A stretch of 56,837 nucleotides of DNA from DATMYQ01 sp035560935 (GTDB taxonomy: Bacteria; Bacillota; Negativicutes; Sporomusales; Sporomusaceae), in the NCBI GenBank assembly GCA_035560935.1, contig DATMYQ010000069.1, positions 1 through 56,837 of the forward strand, in the 5' to 3' direction. Position 1 is the first letter of the stretch. Each line of letters opens with the position of its first letter. Position numbers and translations under genes: made by a program. Below, piece after piece: positions 1 through 7,961 of this stretch. The notes under the pieces are model-generated. The model was not told where the DNA came from. It did not search any database and saw nothing but the letters and a program-made list of their open reading frames with translations.

Positions 1-1
1 G

Positions 2-616
2 TATTATGATGCCTTTTACTATATTTATGCGGAAAAAAATCAGGATTTGGACAAGCGAACGTCTTATAAAAAAAGAGATTCCGGACGCTTTAACCCGATG
101 CAGCTTTGCATTTCCCGCAGAATATTTCTGCCACAGGACCGGAATTCTATTCCCTTTCGCAGCTATGAAACCGGCCTGCTACAATACGGAGACGCCAATC
201 CGGACCATGAGCAGTATAATTCCCTGACGGATTTTGCCTTTAAGAACGGCAATCTGGAAATCCGTATTCCCTGGCAATTGTTAAATATTATGGATCCCTC
301 CACCAAAACGGCTATGGCAGATTTTTACCGTAACCGAGGAAAGCGGGTGGAAGCGAACTTTCCCCTGGAGGAAACCTTCATGAATTTTGAACGTGATGAC
401 GGAATCAAGGCACAGGGCATTGACGGGATCCATGTGGGCGTCGCGGCTGTGAAACAGGGGGAAGCCCACGATGCGCTCATTGGCATGGGTTATTATACCT
501 GGCCGACCTGGACATTGCCGACCTATCACGAAAGATTGAAAAAATCGTATGATATCTTGCAAAAAACATTGTCGGCGCTGAACGAAAAAGAAAATTCAAG
601 GGAGAAAGCAAAATGA
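2..616 (+). CDS. C-terminal part of an unrecognised protein, cut by the window edge
   Basis: The frame is open from base 2, so this is the 3' end of a longer gene and no start should be assigned. I do not recognise the family with confidence. The visible part has a beta-rich stretch (LEIRIPWQLLNIMDPS) resembling carbohydrate-binding DOMON/CBM9-like segments, then an aromatic tract (YYTWPTWTLPTYHE) and a charged C-terminus; no transmembrane segment is visible. The stop overlaps the start of the outer-membrane protein gene by ATGA, so it is the upstream member of an operon with the beta-barrel and GH16 genes. That context suggests a surface polysaccharide role, but this is inference only. Confidence 0.6.
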   Translation, partial: YYDAFYYIYAEKNQDLDKRTSYKKRDSGRFNPMQLCISRRIFLPQDRNSIPFRSYETGLLQYGDANPDHEQYNSLTDFAFKNGNLEIRIPWQLLNIMDPSTKTAMADFYRNRGKRVEANFPLEETFMNFERDDGIKAQGIDGIHVGVAAVKQGEAHDALIGMGYYTWPTWTLPTYHERLKKSYDILQKTLSALNEKENSREKAK

Positions 617-1497
617 AAAAATTTGTAGTGGCCCTTGGTTTGGCGGCGGTCATTCTGCCGGGATTGCCCCCGGCGGCGCAGGCGGAACAGACGCCGGTGA
701 GAATATCCGCTTCTTACAATACGGACAGCGACGGAGTGTCTTTTACTAATTACAGCCTCACCACGGAAAGGAAAAATAATCCCTGGAACTACATGTATAC
801 CAATACCCGCATCCGACAGCGTGATTCAGAGGGGAATGTCATTACTGAAAATCGATTTACGGTGAACTGGCGGCAACCCATTGATGAAGAATCTTCGTTC
901 TCCGTATGGGCCGGGTACGCCAACAGCAATGTCTGGAAGTTTGCTGCGTTTGGCGCTCAGTATCATGGCGTGGTCAATTATACAGATCAGCTGCGATTGA
1001 GCTATGAGCATGACGCAGTACCCACCGTCGCCGCCTACAATGCACATATTTTGGGCGACCGGCTGTCCTGGAGCTATCAGCACGAGATCGACCGGAGACT
1101 CACGCTGGATTTGGCGCTGAAATACGCCAGATTCAGTGATAGTAATTTTCGTAAAACCGTCACGGTGGCGCTGACAAAAACCTTTAGTCCGCGTTACCGG
1201 CTGGGGCTTGAATACGGCTATGACACGTCGGATCTTAACAAAAAATCCGTATTTTATCTGCCCAAAGGAGAACATTCCTTATCCCTTGTTCCGGAAATTG
1301 CCTTGCCGGTTGGCGGCGGCATCCTGGTGATGACGATGAGCAAATCGTTGTTTTCACGCAATGTGAACGGCAATATCAACAGAACAACGTATGGGGCAAG
1401 ATATCGTTTGAAGAACCTTGAGATCGGGATGCAGTATTACCGTGATGATAACTATTGGTCGCGGGATTACTCCTTTTCCTGGAACAATCGGTGGTGA
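613..1497 (+). CDS. Predicted outer-membrane beta-barrel protein
   Basis: 294 residues. A signal peptide (MKKFVVALGLAAVILPGLPP, cleavage near AQA|EQ) is followed by alternating polar/aromatic strands through the whole chain and a terminal aromatic residue (SFSWNNRW), the classic C-terminal strand of an outer-membrane barrel. No globular domain is evident. It overlaps the upstream partial gene by 4 nt and the GH16 gene by 4 nt (GTGA), so the three are translationally coupled. An outer-membrane barrel in an otherwise Firmicute-like gene set supports a diderm Negativicute. The likely role is a pore or assembly factor for an envelope polysaccharide; the cargo is unknown. Family assignment rests on composition and topology only. 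Confidence 0.75.
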   Translation: MKKFVVALGLAAVILPGLPPAAQAEQTPVRISASYNTDSDGVSFTNYSLTTERKNNPWNYMYTNTRIRQRDSEGNVITENRFTVNWRQPIDEESSFSVWAGYANSNVWKFAAFGAQYHGVVNYTDQLRLSYEHDAVPTVAAYNAHILGDRLSWSYQHEIDRRLTLDLALKYARFSDSNFRKTVTVALTKTFSPRYRLGLEYGYDTSDLNKKSVFYLPKGEHSLSLVPEIALPVGGGILVMTMSKSLFSRNVNGNINRTTYGARYRLKNLEIGMQYYRDDNYWSRDYSFSWNNRW

Positions 1498-2300
1498 TAA
1501 AAACGCTGAAACGAGTACTGACCGGCGGACTGCTTTGCTGCATCGCCGTGTTGCCGGCGTCGGCAGGTTGGGCGGAGAATGAAAAGCACATCTTCTTTTC
1601 CGGCTATGAATGGGAAGTGAAGTCGGGATACTACGGTCCGGGAAAAAACAACTGGTCACCGGACAATGTATGGGTGGACAAAGACGGCTTGCTGCATTTG
1701 AAAATTACCCGTGCCGGTGATCAATGGTATTGCGCCGAGTTGCTGTCGGTGGACCGTTTTGCTTATGGCGGTTATCTGTTTCAGGTCATTGGCGCCATTG
1801 ATCAGTTGGACCCGAATCTTGTGCTGGGCCTTTTCGTGTACCCGGATGACGGGAATCCGGATCCGGACAATGAACTGGACATTGAATTCACCCGCTGGGG
1901 GGAGCCGGAAGGGCCGGTGGGGCATTACACCGTGACGCAAGCCGAGGAGACGCACCGCTTTCCCTTTTCTCTGGCGGGCACGTATACCACTCACCGCTTT
2001 GTCTGGTCAGCCGACAACGTCTTGTTCCAAAGTTTTCACGGGCATACGGACAAAGCGACTTCAGAATTTCAGCGCTGGCTGTACCGGGCTGACGACTATG
2101 AGGAACAAATAACCGTTCCGCCGGTCCGGGTCCATATGAACCTCTGGTTGTTCCGGGGGACTCCGCCGCTGAATGGGGAAGAACAGGAAATTGTCGTTAA
2201 AAAATTCCAGTTTTTAGCGCCCGAAGACGGAAAAAAGAAAACGGCCGCGAATGACAGCCAAGACAGAATGTCCCGCGACGCGTTACCCGCCAGGAAATAA
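1494..2300 (+). CDS. Secreted glycoside hydrolase family 16 protein
   Basis: 268 residues from a GTG at 1494 overlapping the upstream TGA. The alternative start at 1455 lies inside the barrel gene and would put a hydrophobic stretch ahead of the natural lysine-rich signal peptide (MIKTLKRVLTGGLLCCIAV...AWA). The GH16 signature E-L-D-I-E is present with catalytic Glu127 and Glu131 and the bridging Asp129. A jelly-roll pattern surrounds it. GH16 enzymes cleave or transglycosylate beta-1,3/1,4-glucans or galactans. The close coupling to an outer-membrane barrel suggests processing of an exported polysaccharide, possibly at the periplasmic face. Substrate not predictable. A rho-independent terminator follows. 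Confidence 0.85.
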   Translation: MIKTLKRVLTGGLLCCIAVLPASAGWAENEKHIFFSGYEWEVKSGYYGPGKNNWSPDNVWVDKDGLLHLKITRAGDQWYCAELLSVDRFAYGGYLFQVIGAIDQLDPNLVLGLFVYPDDGNPDPDNELDIEFTRWGEPEGPVGHYTVTQAEETHRFPFSLAGTYTTHRFVWSADNVLFQSFHGHTDKATSEFQRWLYRADDYEEQITVPPVRVHMNLWLFRGTPPLNGEEQEIVVKKFQFLAPEDGKKKTAANDSQDRMSRDALPARK

Positions 2301-2314
2301 TCGGGGTATAGACC

Positions 2315-2352
2315 AAAACGCACCCTTATGCATAAAACAGGGTGCGTTTTTT
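2315..2352 (+). terminator. Rho-independent terminator after the GH16 gene
   Basis: A 12-bp perfect stem, AAAACGCACCCT (2315-2326) with AGGGTGCGTTTT (2339-2350), ends in a T-rich tail and starts 14 bases after the stop codon. It closes the surface operon. Confidence 0.85.
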
Positions 2353-2386
2353 AATACAATGAAAATTTTCCGGGTTGCTCGCAGGC

Positions 2387-3257
2387 TCAGATCGCATAAT
2401 AATCGAAGGGCTCGGAAAACCGGACAAAAGCATCCACGGCGTTGATCTCCATCATTTCCTGCCGATAGATCATCCAGGTTTTGCGCGTGAGCGGCGTGCC
2501 GTCTTTATGGGTCAGAACAACCGTGTGGAGCCCGTGGGTATGGTTCAGAATCAGACGGGGCAAAATGGCGTAGCCGTGGCCGTTGAGAACCATTTCCTTG
2601 CAGGTGTCCACCCGGTCCACTTCCATGCTGATCCGGGGCGGGACGGTGAAGTTTTCCCGCCACCAGTTATCCATTTGAAGTTTGGCGAATTCGTCGGGGC
2701 GATAGTGGATGCGCGGCAAATGCGGCAGGTCCTGGAACTGGAAGGGTTCGCTGGATGCCAGGCACATGGTTTCCTCAAACAGCAGCTGCTTTTCATTGGG
2801 CCAGGGATATTCGCCGCGAATAAAACCGATATGGCAGTCCTGATTATGAACCAGATTCAGGATTTCCCGGCTCCAGGTCGTGATGACTTTTAACTCCACC
2901 CGGGGATGTTTTTCTTTGAACAGTTTCAACAATCGGGGCAGCTTGTATTTGGTCATAAAGGTTGACGCGGCAATGCGCAGCGTTCCCTGCACTTCCTCAT
3001 GCATGTTGGTGATCTGGTCTTTGATTTCCCGGATCCGGGCCAGCATGTCTCCGGCACAGCGGGCCAGGTGTTCTCCCTGGGGGGTAAAATGAGTTCCCTT
3101 GCCGGAACGGTAGATCAGCTTGGCTCCCAGTTCTTCTTCGATTTGGTGCAGGCGTGCCGTCAGTGCCGGCTGCGAAATAAATAATGCCTGTCCGGTTTTA
3201 GTGATGTTCCGCTTTATCCGCAAGGACATGGAAGATCAGCCAGTCGCGTTCATCCAT
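2387..3257 (-). pseudogene. LysR-family transcriptional regulator, apparently frameshifted in its DNA-binding domain
   Basis: The long frame (3229 down to 2387, 280 residues) is a LysR regulator: helix-turn-helix region with ALFISQPALTARLHQIEEEL, then a substrate-binding co-inducer domain. That frame starts in the middle of the HTH and has no ribosome binding site. A perfect start lies upstream in another frame: AAGGAGA, then ATG at 3257, reading MDERDWLIFHVLADK, the expected N-terminus. It runs into a stop five codons later. Joining LADK to RNITKTGQ requires removing one base near 3208-3215. So either the gene carries a +1 frameshift and is inactive, or the assembly has a one-base error. Length after correction (about 290) matches the family. 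Its target is unclear; no divergent partner is obvious. Confidence 0.8.
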
Positions 3258-3559
3258 AGTTGCTCTCCTTAGCCGAGGGTGTTGTGAAATCTAACTATAT
3301 AAAAGGATTCGCGGCGACGGCGTTTTTTCCTTCGGGTAGCCCGGGAGTAATCCTGCCGGTGGAATTTGCGCGGGACCGTTTCCACGGCAGGAAGTACCAT
3401 TCAAAATACGGATGGCTGTTCATCGGAACGGTGAATTTTTCTTTCGCAACGGAAATAGGTATAATTTTTGCAAGAGGAGGGATTGCTTTGTGGTCGAATA
3501 TCGGGACGGAACAGTTCTGGATGTTATCCGGCGCCCGGCGATATAGCCAACAACCGCTG
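3258..3559. other. Intergenic region with an orphan promoter-like element and 18-codon ORF
   Basis: No convincing protein gene. On the plus strand a TATAAT box (3460-3465) precedes a strong AGAGGAGGG (3473-3481) and a GTG-initiated ORF at 3490-3546 encoding VVEYRDGTVLDVIRRPAI, after which a hairpin begins. The peptide looks like a fragment of a real protein rather than random sequence, but it is too short to assign. The rest appears non-coding. Confidence 0.3.
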
Positions 3560-3604
3560 AAAAACACCTCGTCGCCAGCCGGCTTTGGCTGTTAACGGGG
3601 TGTT
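3560..3604 (-). terminator. Terminator of the LysE-family gene
   Basis: AACACCTCGT (3563-3572) pairs with ACGGGGTGTT (3595-3604) with one G-U pair. A nested CAGCC/GGCTG stem lies in the loop. Read on the minus strand the stem is followed by a run of five T, so it terminates the gene that ends at 3634. Confidence 0.75.
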
Positions 3605-3633
3605 TGCGATTTAGAGGAATGTTTTTGGACGAT

Positions 3634-4263
3634 CTAGTACTGTTCCGCTAGGGCCAGCTTGACGCCCAGTCCTAGATAAATGACGCCGCAGAAGCGGTTG
3701 AGGCGGTCGGCCATCCGGGGATTAGCCCGCAGAAAGCCGGTCATTCCCGATGAGAACAGCACCAGCAGCAGGCACCAGAGGGTGCCGGTGATGAAAAAGG
3801 TTGTGCCGAGAATCAGAAACGGCAGCAGGCCGTACGGGTTGGACGGTGCGATAAACTGTGGCAGAAAGGAAAGAAAGAACAGGGCCACTTTGGGATTGAG
3901 CACGTTGGTCAGCAGTCCCTGGAGGAAGATTTCCCGGGGCGACAGGCAGCCGCCGGACTGAGGCAGGAGCGGATTGTTCCGGGCGAATAGCGTGGTGATT
4001 CCCAGATAGCCGAGATACAGTGCGCCAAGAAGTTTTACCAGCATAAACGCTTCGGCGGAGGTAGCCAAAATGGCCGATAAACCTAGCGCCGCCAGCAGTG
4101 TGTGGACGGTAATGCCGGAGCTGATGCCCAGTACGGAGTAAATGCCGGCTCGTTTGCCCTGGGAAATGCTGCGTCCCAGAATATAAAGGGTGTCGGAACC
4201 GGGCGTGAGATTGAGTAGAATTCCTGCGGCCAAAAACATTTCAAAATGTTGAATACCAAACAT
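3634..4263 (-). CDS. LysE/RhtB-family amino-acid exporter
   Basis: 209 residues, the standard size. About six hydrophobic segments are visible. The N-terminal half carries the family signature region LLNLTPGSDTLYILGRSISQ and GKRAGIYSVLGISSGITVHT, the second half FLQGLLTNVLNPKVALFFLS. Proteins of this family export basic or small neutral amino acids or homoserine lactone-type compounds across the inner membrane by proton exchange. The start is supported by AAGGAGGAG seven bases upstream. It is monocistronic with its own terminator. The adjacent LysR gene runs the same way downstream and could be its regulator if intact, but this is only proximity. Substrate unknown. Confidence 0.88.
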   Translation of the reverse strand: MFGIQHFEMFLAAGILLNLTPGSDTLYILGRSISQGKRAGIYSVLGISSGITVHTLLAALGLSAILATSAEAFMLVKLLGALYLGYLGITTLFARNNPLLPQSGGCLSPREIFLQGLLTNVLNPKVALFFLSFLPQFIAPSNPYGLLPFLILGTTFFITGTLWCLLLVLFSSGMTGFLRANPRMADRLNRFCGVIYLGLGVKLALAEQY

Positions 4264-4473
4264 GGAACTCCTCCTTCACAAAATGATTAATTGCTGATAT
4301 TATAGCATGTTCTGCCGACACCGCCGAATATTTTCTCGATGCATTGCGGGAAAATTATGGTATCGTTTCCCCGAAAGGAGAAGGAGAACACTATGTATGG
4401 CAGAATCATTTTATATTAGAGAGCATTAACGGGGCGCGGACCCGAAACCAATGCAAGGAGAGGAGTGTTTGGG

Positions 4474-6171
4474 GTGAAGATTGGTGCAAAAATTGCGCTG
4501 GGTTTTTTCGTAGTGATTTTGATCATGGCTGTATCGGCGGGGATCAGCTATTACTTAATGGAGCGGATTCAGGAGCAGAGCGAAAATCTGCAGACGCATG
4601 AAGTGGTTCTGGCGACCCAAAGCAACCGCCTCGCTTACAATAGCGCGCTGAAAACGGCGGCGCTACGGGGATATATGATGAACCGGCAGTCGGGGTATCT
4701 GGAAGAATATAACCGGTTAAACCAGGAAGACGACAAATTGCTGCAAGAACTGGAAACCAAAGCAATAAACAACACAGATAAAGAATTGGTGCGTGAGATC
4801 AAAAAACTGGACCTAGCCTACCGGAAGCTTTTCCAGGAAAGAGCGATGCCGTTGATTCAAAGCGGTGACGGGGCGGCGTTGGCGGAGCTGATGAAAAATG
4901 AAGCGGTTCCGGCGGCGGCAGCCTGGAGAAGTAAAATTGAAGAATCAATGAAGTTTCGCGACAACCAGATTTATCAGGGCTTTGAAGCGGAACAGGGTTA
5001 TGCCGAACATGCTCAGACGCTGGTGTTGACGGGGCTGGCACTGGCCTTGGCGGTTGGAATCGCCATTGCCTGGCAGATTAACCGCGTGGTGGCCCGGCCG
5101 CTGGTTTTGGCGACGGGTTACATGGACCGGCTGGCGGAACGGGATTTCAGCGTGGAAATCAGTGAGGCGTCGCTGCGTCGAACGGATGAAATCGGCAGCC
5201 TGGCCCGATCGATGCACACTATGATTGTCAATATGAGAGAAATTCTGCAGACGCTGGCGCGGTCGGCGGAGCAACTGGCCAGTTCCAGCGAAGAACTGAC
5301 GGCCAGTGCCGCTCAGTCAGCCGACGGCGCGGCCAGTGTGGCCGCCTCCACCGACACGGTATCCGCCGGTTTGCAGACGGTGTCGGCATCTACCGAACAG
5401 ATTACCGCTTCAGCGGAAAATGTGGGGGCCAATTTAAGCCAGATTGCCGACAACGCCGCCAATGGCAACCAGACGGCCAGAACCGTCGAGCAGCAGGCCG
5501 TCAGTTTGCAGACCAACGCACAGAGCTCCCGGCGCTCGGCGGTCGATTTATATGAAGGAATCAGTGAACGGGTGGTCCTGGCCATTGCTGATGCCCGGAT
5601 TGTCGAGGAAATTTCCAGCATGGCAGCTTCCATCGCTACCATCGCCGGACAGACGAACCTGCTGGCGTTGAACGCCGCCATTGAGGCGGCCCGGGCCGGC
5701 GAGCAGGGCCGTGGTTTTGCCGTGGTGGCGGAGGAGGTGCGGAAACTGGCGGAAGAATCGTCTCGCTCCGTCGACGGTATTCAGGAATTGACCAAGCGGG
5801 TCCAGGCGGCGATCAGTCTGCTTGTTGACAACAGTAACGAACTCTTGCAGTTTCTTAACGGCACGGTGCGAAGCGATTATGACGCCTTTGTGAATGTGGG
5901 AGAACAGTATAAGAAGGATGCCGAGGATTTCCAGCGGATTACCGGCGATATCGGCGATAAGCTGCAGCAGGTAACGGGAGAAATGAGTGAAATCAACAGG
6001 GCCATTGAATCGGTGGCCGCCACCATGGAGGAAAGCGCCGGCAGCACGCAGCTCATTGCCAAGGGCACCGGTGAAGTGAGCCAGTCCTTGCAGGAAATTA
6101 CCCGGGCTTCCGGTGTTTTGGCGGAGTCAGCGGCGGAAATTAATCAGCTGCTGGTGAAATTTAAGATATAA
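4474..6171 (+). CDS. Methyl-accepting chemotaxis protein
   Basis: About 565 residues. TM1 lies near residues 5-25, followed by a helical extracytoplasmic domain of roughly 160 residues resembling a four-helix bundle, TM2 near 185-205, a HAMP domain, then a long methyl-accepting coiled coil containing the conserved hairpin tip (QTNLLALNAAIEAARAGEQG). It senses an external ligand and controls CheA through CheW. Start chosen as GTG 4474 (MKIGAKIALGFF), eight bases after AGGAG; a GTG at 4465 is in frame but too close to its Shine-Dalgarno. The cytoplasmic half is closely similar to that of the receptor at 19067-21100, including ELLQF(L/I)NGTVR and the VNVGEQYKKDA motif. Ligand unknown. Confidence 0.93.
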   Translation: MKIGAKIALGFFVVILIMAVSAGISYYLMERIQEQSENLQTHEVVLATQSNRLAYNSALKTAALRGYMMNRQSGYLEEYNRLNQEDDKLLQELETKAINNTDKELVREIKKLDLAYRKLFQERAMPLIQSGDGAALAELMKNEAVPAAAAWRSKIEESMKFRDNQIYQGFEAEQGYAEHAQTLVLTGLALALAVGIAIAWQINRVVARPLVLATGYMDRLAERDFSVEISEASLRRTDEIGSLARSMHTMIVNMREILQTLARSAEQLASSSEELTASAAQSADGAASVAASTDTVSAGLQTVSASTEQITASAENVGANLSQIADNAANGNQTARTVEQQAVSLQTNAQSSRRSAVDLYEGISERVVLAIADARIVEEISSMAASIATIAGQTNLLALNAAIEAARAGEQGRGFAVVAEEVRKLAEESSRSVDGIQELTKRVQAAISLLVDNSNELLQFLNGTVRSDYDAFVNVGEQYKKDAEDFQRITGDIGDKLQQVTGEMSEINRAIESVAATMEESAGSTQLIAKGTGEVSQSLQEITRASGVLAESAAEINQLLVKFKI

Positions 6172-6194
6172 AAGACGATTTGTTAAGTTATTGT

Positions 6195-6216
6195 AACCCG
6201 CCGGGGTTGGCGGGTT
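6195..6216 (+). terminator. Hairpin after the chemoreceptor, overlapping the next -35 box
   Basis: AACCCGCC (6195-6202) and GGCGGGTT (6209-6216) form an 8-bp GC-rich stem with a GGGGTT loop, 24 bases after the stop. There is no immediate T-run, so terminator function is tentative. Its right arm overlaps the first bases of the Mg operon promoter. Confidence 0.45.
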
Positions 6217-6243
6217 GACTTCCCGGTTTTTTCGGCATACAAT
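6215..6243 (+). promoter_or_regulatory. Sigma-70-type promoter of the Mg2+ operon
   Basis: TTGACT (6215-6220), a 17-bp spacer and TACAAT (6238-6243). It places the transcription start near 6250, just upstream of the riboswitch aptamer. Confidence 0.75.
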
Positions 6244-6261
6244 AGAGGCGATAAGATAATA

Positions 6262-6450
6262 TATTCTCTGTTAGGTGAGGCTCCTGTATGAACACAGGCC
6301 ACTGCCCGGAAACGTCGAAAGACGCCAATGGGTAGAACAGGTATTACCGGCTTAAGGTTTTACCTAAGGTGGCTGAGATGATTCGCTATCTCTACGTCAT
6401 GCAGTGCCAAAGCTGGGACGAGTAGAGAAGGTCGCATATGATGGTTGGAC
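6262..6450 (+). promoter_or_regulatory. M-box (ykoK leader) Mg2+ riboswitch aptamer
   Basis: The sequence contains the hallmark M-box blocks in order: TTAGGTGAGGCTCCTG at 6271, then CTGCCCGGAAACGTCGAAAG and ACGCCAATGGGT near 6300-6335, and the downstream AAGGTGGCTGAGATGATT near 6365. M-box RNAs fold when Mg2+ is plentiful and switch off expression of Mg transporters, usually by allowing a terminator. Here a terminator follows directly (6455-6489) and the first genes downstream are an MgtE-like regulator and an NRAMP-related transporter, exactly the expected regulon. Boundaries are approximate because I matched conserved blocks by eye rather than by covariance model. Confidence 0.93.
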
Positions 6451-6454
6451 GGAT

Positions 6455-6489
6455 AAAAGACCTTCGTTTTTTGGAGGTCTTTTTATTTT
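6455..6489 (+). terminator. Intrinsic terminator of the M-box riboswitch
   Basis: AAAAGACCT (6455-6463) pairs with AGGTCTTTT (6475-6483), continuing into a T-rich tail. It lies between the aptamer and the coding region, as expected for the regulatory terminator of a Mg2+-off switch. Confidence 0.85.
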
Positions 6490-6548
6490 GCTGTTTTGAC
6501 GATATGTCGTAAGGCAGCGCAGGCTAAGGATAAAAGGAGGTGGGGGGC

Positions 6549-6653
6549 ATGGATTCGGGTCCCGGACGATTATCCAGGGTAGTGAAAAAACAGCACGGAC
6601 GGTGCGGTGGCGAATGGCCGGCGGCTTGGTTCCGTGCGCGAAAGAGGAGGTAA
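6549..6653 (+). CDS. Candidate 34-codon leader ORF between the riboswitch and the Mg operon
   Basis: An ATG at 6549 follows a very strong AAAAGGAGG (6533-6541) at a usable distance. The ORF encodes a basic, Arg/Trp-containing peptide (MDSGPGRLSRVVKKQH..., ending FRARKRR) with no membrane segment. Its last codons and stop (AAG AGG AGG TAA) form the Shine-Dalgarno of the next gene, so translation of the two is coupled. It could be a leader peptide adding a second layer of control downstream of the M-box, or merely a translated spacer. No homologue is recognised. Confidence 0.4.
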   Translation: MDSGPGRLSRVVKKQHGRCGGEWPAAWFRARKRR

Positions 6654-6659
6654 AGGACA

Positions 6660-7961
6660 ATGGCAGCAGTGAAGGTTTTGGGACAGTTTTATTTCAGCCG
6701 CTTGCTGGGGAATCCGGTGTATGACGCCACTGGCGCCAAGGTGGGCCGGATCAAGGATATGGCCATGCGCTGGGAAGGCGGTCACCCGCAGATTACGGGG
6801 ATCAAATATAAAAGCAAGGTGCACAATCTGATTCCGTTGGAGCAGGTGGCCAGCTGCGACGAACAGGCAGTCCGGCTGACTGGAGATTTTTCCGCGGCAC
6901 AGACCCGGCCGCTGCGGACGGATGACATTTACGTCAGTAAATGGCTGCTGGACAAGCAGATTATTGATTTGCAGGGTTCGAAGATTGTCCGGGTGAATGA
7001 CATCACCCTGTCCTGGATCGAACCGGAAGAAGTGCCGGGTGTTCGCCATATGATGCTGATGGCGGTGGATATTGGCGTTCGGGGATTATTCCGGCGGCTG
7101 GGTGTGGAGTTTATGGTCCGGCGGGTGAAGGAAAATTTGCTGGGCTGGCAATACTTCAGTCCGTTGGAAAGCTGGAACTCCAGCTTGCAAATAGTGCGGG
7201 ACAGACAACAGCTGAAAGACTTGCACCCGGCCGATATTGCTGATATGGTCGAGGAAATGGGCTATAAATACCGGGCCGAATTCATGAGTAACCTGGAGGC
7301 CCAGCAGGCCGTGGACGCGTTGGCGGAAATGGATCTGGAAACCCAGGTGGACATCATTGAACAGATGGATAAAGACAGGGCGTCGGATCTGCTGGAAGAG
7401 ATGCCGGCGGACGAAGCGGCGGACATTCTGGGCGAGCTGTCGGTGGACAAATCCGAGGAACTGCTGGAATTGATGGAAGAAGAGGACGCCGAGGACGTCC
7501 GGGAACTGATGCGCTACGAAGAGGGGACCGCGGGAGCGCTGATGACCACGGAATACATTGGCTTACCCAGCTCTCTGACGGTGGAACAGACCATCGTCCG
7601 GCTCCGGGAACTGGCGCCGGCGGCGGAAACCATCTACTACCTGTATGTGGTGGACGATGCGGAACGGTTGCTGGGCGTACTGTCGCTGCGGGAACTGATT
7701 ATCGCTGCGCCGGATAAGCCGCTGGGTGAACTGATGCACACCAAGGTGGCCAGTGTCCGGGATGACGACGATTACGAAACCCTGGCCGAGGTGGTCAATA
7801 AATACGGGCTGCTGGCGGTGCCGGTGGTGGATGCGGACAATGTGATGCGGGGCATCGTGACCGTCGATGATGTTCTGGATCAGATGCTGCCGGAACGCAG
7901 CGAAATGATGAATATTAATTACTGGTCGGTGAAACGGCCCGGGCGGGGGCGGGTACAATGA
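6660..7961 (+). CDS. Soluble MgtE-N/CBS regulator with PRC-barrel domains, partner of the NRMT transporter
   Basis: 433 residues with no transmembrane segment. Order: a PRC-barrel-like domain (about 1-75, GNPVYDATGAKVGRIKDMAM), a second barrel-like segment (about 85-170), an MgtE N-terminal helical superhelix (about 185-310, with repeats such as EEMPADEAADILGELSVDK) and a CBS pair (about 310-415). This is the cytosolic Mg2+-sensing part of MgtE without its channel domain. In MgtE those domains close the pore when Mg2+ is high. The stop overlaps the start of the Nramp-type gene (ATGA), so the sensor is probably a separate subunit gating that transporter. Expression is under the M-box. Start is backed by AGAGGAGG. 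It should not be annotated as a complete MgtE transporter. Confidence 0.85.
   Translation: MAAVKVLGQFYFSRLLGNPVYDATGAKVGRIKDMAMRWEGGHPQITGIKYKSKVHNLIPLEQVASCDEQAVRLTGDFSAAQTRPLRTDDIYVSKWLLDKQIIDLQGSKIVRVNDITLSWIEPEEVPGVRHMMLMAVDIGVRGLFRRLGVEFMVRRVKENLLGWQYFSPLESWNSSLQIVRDRQQLKDLHPADIADMVEEMGYKYRAEFMSNLEAQQAVDALAEMDLETQVDIIEQMDKDRASDLLEEMPADEAADILGELSVDKSEELLELMEEEDAEDVRELMRYEEGTAGALMTTEYIGLPSSLTVEQTIVRLRELAPAAETIYYLYVVDDAERLLGVLSLRELIIAAPDKPLGELMHTKVASVRDDDDYETLAEVVNKYGLLAVPVVDADNVMRGIVTVDDVLDQMLPERSEMMNINYWSVKRPGRGRVQ

Noticed and set aside
2375..2893. 172-codon ORF antisense to the LysR gene
   Set aside because: Shadow of the LysR gene; biased composition and no start signals.
3260..3595. 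111-codon plus-strand ORF opposite the LysR/LysE gap
   Set aside because: No ribosome site at its start, no protein-like composition until the last 30 codons, and a terminator hairpin runs through its end.
4393..4419. Eight-codon ORF (MYGRIILY) with AAGGAGAAGGAG before the first chemoreceptor
   Set aside because: Strong ribosome site but too short to claim; could be a leader peptide but nothing else supports it.
6660..7961. Calling this gene a complete MgtE magnesium channel
   Set aside because: No transmembrane domain; only the cytosolic sensor domains are encoded.
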